A stretch of 64,000 nucleotides of DNA. It comes from Arcanobacterium_A hippocoleae_A (GTDB taxonomy: Bacteria; Actinomycetota; Actinomycetes; Actinomycetales; Actinomycetaceae). A program made the translations under genes and the position numbers. Below the pieces are notes generated by a model. The model did not search any database. It was given only the letters and a program-made list of their open reading frames with translations, and was not told where the DNA came from. Numbering within the stretch: the first letter of the stretch is position 1; each line of letters opens with the position of its first letter. Positions 61,636 to 64,000 of this stretch are shown here, in pieces. The DNA is taken from assembly GCA_040360365.1 (NCBI GenBank), contig CP136412.1, one strand, 5' to 3'.

Positions 61636-64000
61636 TTAACGCGGTCCAAAGTTAACCAGTTCTAATACAAGTTTCCCGGCCGCATCAGAAGCATCCAAAT
61701 CTGCATAAGCCCAAAGCGCCCAAGCCAAATCGTTTTCTCCGTCGTCAAGCACTTGAATCACAAGCCAAACCCTGCCGCTTTGATGTGTTTCAAGAAGTGT
61801 GACTGCCGCTTCATCTTCCATCCCGGCCTGCAGCAAATCTGCAAGCGAAGGATCCGTGAGTACCTGAAAGTAGTTCTCTGAACGGGCAGCTGTATCAATG
61901 CCAAGATAGTCGTATTCGGCAAAATAGTCATCGGCAGCGTCCGCCCATCGGTCGAGGTTCCAGCCTTGCGGCGAATTAAGTGCGGCAAGATATTCAAGGT
62001 CATCGCGCTCAATAGCTTCCACAAACGAAAACATTTTATTTCGCACAGCACGCCGGAAACTGTGTTTATTGCGGGAAAAACTGATTTCCCCGTTAGAATC
62101 CGCACCGAACACCAGCTCTGTACCCAACGCACTCTCATCCGCAGCATAAAGCTCGGCGCCGTCAACTAAATCGAATACTTCTGTATCTGATTCGCTGCGG
62201 GCGAGCGCTTCCCATTCACTGAGCAGTGAAGAATCGATTGAACGTACAAGCCGGCTGAGCCAATCAATAATCGCCTCGACCTCAGCGGTGCGCACATCAC
62301 TTGGTAAAATCTGGCGCAGCGCCCGGTAAGTATCGGTGAGGTACCGCAGCAGTATCCCCTCAGAACGTGCCAAATCATAGCGTGAAACGAACTCGGTAAA
62401 AGTCATCGCCTCCTCCACCATTTGGCGGACGATTGATTTTGGCGAAAGCTCATGCCCGTGTACCCACGGATTTGTTTGCGCATAAATATTCAGTGCTGGT
62501 TCAAGCAGTTCTGCTAATGGTTTCGGATGTGTTACATCGTCAGCAATCCGCATCCGCTCATAATAATCAACCCCTTCATTTTTTAAGCGGTTAATCATTT
62601 TTGCACGTTCAGATTTTTGCTGTGCAATCAGCACTTGCAGCGGATCTTCCTGCACGGATTCAATAACGGAAACAACGTCGAGCGCATATGCGGGCGCCTC
62701 ACGATCAAGTAAATCGAGTGCTGAAAGCGCAAACGGAGAAAGCGGAGTGTTAAGCGCGAAATCGCTTGGCACATCTTTCGTAAAATGAATTGCGCTGGTA
62801 AATGCGCTGCCGCGGGAGGGAAGAATACCGTCGGCAGATTGCGGATTTTGTGCAAACGGGACGCCGTATTCATCGCACGCATATTCCTTGCGCCAATTCC
62901 GATTTTCATGATGAATCACCGCGGCTCGGCGCAGTGAAGAATATATTTCAAGCGCCTGGCGAATCAAAAGATTACGTTCTGTGTTCGGTTCATGGTTTTG
63001 TGTGAGTAAACGCTGCGCTGCGCGAACTGGATTTGGACGCTGCAGCAAATTGAGTATTGTCGCGTGATTTATCCGAAGTTGTGATTTAAGTACTTCCGGT
63101 GCTTTAGTTTGGAGCGTCTGAAAAGTTTTTTCAGACCAAATTATTTTCCCTTCCTCAGGTTTAACTTTTTGTACCCGCTTAAGTTTTGCCGGATCATCAC
63201 CAGCATTGCGGATCCGCCGGGCATTCTCAATTTCATGCTCCGGTGCCTGTGCTACTACATATCCGACGGTATCGAATCCGGCACGTCCAGCTCTCCCCGC
63301 AATCTGATGAAATTCGCGTGCGGTAAGATGCCGCATTTTAGTACCGTCGAATTTCGTTAAACTGGTAATCAGCACGGTACGTATCGGCACGTTAATTCCC
63401 ACACCCAAAGTATCCGTCCCGCAAATAACGTTAAGCAGCCCGGCTTGGGTGAGCTGCTCAACAAGCCGTCGATACCGTGGAAGCAGCCCGGCATGATGCA
63501 CGCCAATGCCTTTGCGCAGCAGCTTTGAAAGCATCTTGCCAAATCCGGCACCGAATTTGAAACCATCTAGTGCAGTTTCAATTTTCGACTTCTGTTCTTT
63601 CGAAATCAGACTCATAGAAAGTAGTTCCTGCGCAGCAGCGACGGCTTCTCGCTGCGAAAAATGTACGACATAAACAGGAGCCATATGGGTTGCCACAAGA
63701 TCTTGAATAACTTCGTTAACTGGCATCACCGACCAGCTGTAATGTAACGGAACCGGGCGGATAGCATCATTTACAAGCATTACGGAACGTCCCGTTCTGG
63801 CACTGAGATCTTTTTCCAGCCATTGCGTATCGCCAAGTGTTGCTGAAAGGAGGACCTGCTGGGCTTGCGGGAGTTCAAGCAGCGGAACCTGCCATGCCCA
63901 GCCGCGCTGCGGGTCAGCGTAGAAATGGAACTCATCCATCACAACCATTTCGCAGTCAGCTGTTTCTGCCTCGCGCAGAGCAATATTTGCAAGGATTTCT
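61636..64000 (-). CDS. DEAD/DEAH-box helicase with DUF3516 (5' end missing)
   Basis: The frame is open to the window edge (EILANIALREAETADCEM), so the N-terminus with Walker A is outside. Motif II reads VVMDEFHFYADPQRGWAW, motif III LLSATLGD. The second RecA domain has GVHHAGLLPRYRRLVEQL, TDTLGVGINVPIRTVLI and motif VI HQIAGRAGRAG. The C-terminal 450 residues are the acidic DUF3516 region (SEGILLRYLTDTYRALRQIL). At least 787 residues. Related to Ski2-like RNA helicases; in actinobacteria the exact role is not established. The frame is intact. Confidence 0.92.
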   Translation of the reverse strand, partial: EILANIALREAETADCEMVVMDEFHFYADPQRGWAWQVPLLELPQAQQVLLSATLGDTQWLEKDLSARTGRSVMLVNDAIRPVPLHYSWSVMPVNEVIQDLVATHMAPVYVVHFSQREAVAAAQELLSMSLISKEQKSKIETALDGFKFGAGFGKMLSKLLRKGIGVHHAGLLPRYRRLVEQLTQAGLLNVICGTDTLGVGINVPIRTVLITSLTKFDGTKMRHLTAREFHQIAGRAGRAGFDTVGYVVAQAPEHEIENARRIRNAGDDPAKLKRVQKVKPEEGKIIWSEKTFQTLQTKAPEVLKSQLRINHATILNLLQRPNPVRAAQRLLTQNHEPNTERNLLIRQALEIYSSLRRAAVIHHENRNWRKEYACDEYGVPFAQNPQSADGILPSRGSAFTSAIHFTKDVPSDFALNTPLSPFALSALDLLDREAPAYALDVVSVIESVQEDPLQVLIAQQKSERAKMINRLKNEGVDYYERMRIADDVTHPKPLAELLEPALNIYAQTNPWVHGHELSPKSIVRQMVEEAMTFTEFVSRYDLARSEGILLRYLTDTYRALRQILPSDVRTAEVEAIIDWLSRLVRSIDSSLLSEWEALARSESDTEVFDLVDGAELYAADESALGTELVFGADSNGEISFSRNKHSFRRAVRNKMFSFVEAIERDDLEYLAALNSPQGWNLDRWADAADDYFAEYDYLGIDTAARSENYFQVLTDPSLADLLQAGMEDEAAVTLLETHQSGRVWLVIQVLDDGENDLAWALWAYADLDASDAAGKLVLELVNFGPR

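Overview
The window looks like a chromosome segment of a low- to mid-GC, fermentative actinobacterium, probably of the Actinomycetaceae. The pointers are a WhiB1-like regulator beside a PdtaS-type kinase, the actinobacterial DUF3516 helicase, a sortase-anchored LPQTG surface protein, actinobacterial-type 16S/23S rRNA, and pyruvate formate-lyase. Genus cannot be settled from sequence reading alone.

Region 1 (1 to about 11.7 kb) is the right part of an integrated mobilizable element. It carries an ArdC-like antirestriction protein, a PcfB/DUF3801-like protein, a MOBP-type relaxase with MobC, a hairpin-rich candidate oriT, an AbiEii-like nucleotidyltransferase cassette, an XRE-ImmA regulator with an unknown partner, a three-repeat protein of unknown function, ParA with a small ParB-like protein, and a tyrosine integrase. 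It ends at a 3' fragment of what looks like an initiator tRNA gene, whose own terminator follows. Region 2 (11.7 to 16.5 kb) holds unusual short repeats, a GT-rich stretch and a roughly 1,170-residue repeat-built cell-wall protein.

Region 3 (16.6 to 36.6 kb) is core genome: folA-thyA, a DUF2505 protein, pdtaS and whiB1 (convergent), a kinase/regulator/ABC operon whose ATPase has lost its catalytic motifs, ligA, a cardiolipin-synthase-like protein, and gatC-gatA-gatB followed by malic enzyme. Region 4 (36.9 to 42.6 kb) is one complete rRNA operon (16S-23S-5S, no spacer tRNA) with a strong terminator. Region 5 (42.7 to 56.3 kb) is mainly branched-chain amino acid synthesis: ilvD, ilvB-ilvN-ilvC behind a leader-peptide attenuator, leuB and ilvE, with ThrE-like and AspT-like transporters between. 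Region 6 (56.7 to 60.5 kb) encodes pyruvate formate-lyase in two pieces plus its activase. A YggS-like PLP protein and a partial DUF3516 helicase close the window.

About 20 genes, including essential ones such as ligA, are broken by single-base shifts that nearly all fall in short homopolymers. I read these mostly as sequencing or assembly errors, so each gene is reported as one restored feature with approximate shift positions. The nrdH-like remnant is different because it also has a nonsense codon.

The most unusual items are the split pyruvate formate-lyase, the degenerate ABC ATPase, the unexplained genes of the mobile element, the inverted 31-nt repeat arrays near 12.2 to 12.5 kb, and hydrophilic insertions in several housekeeping proteins.
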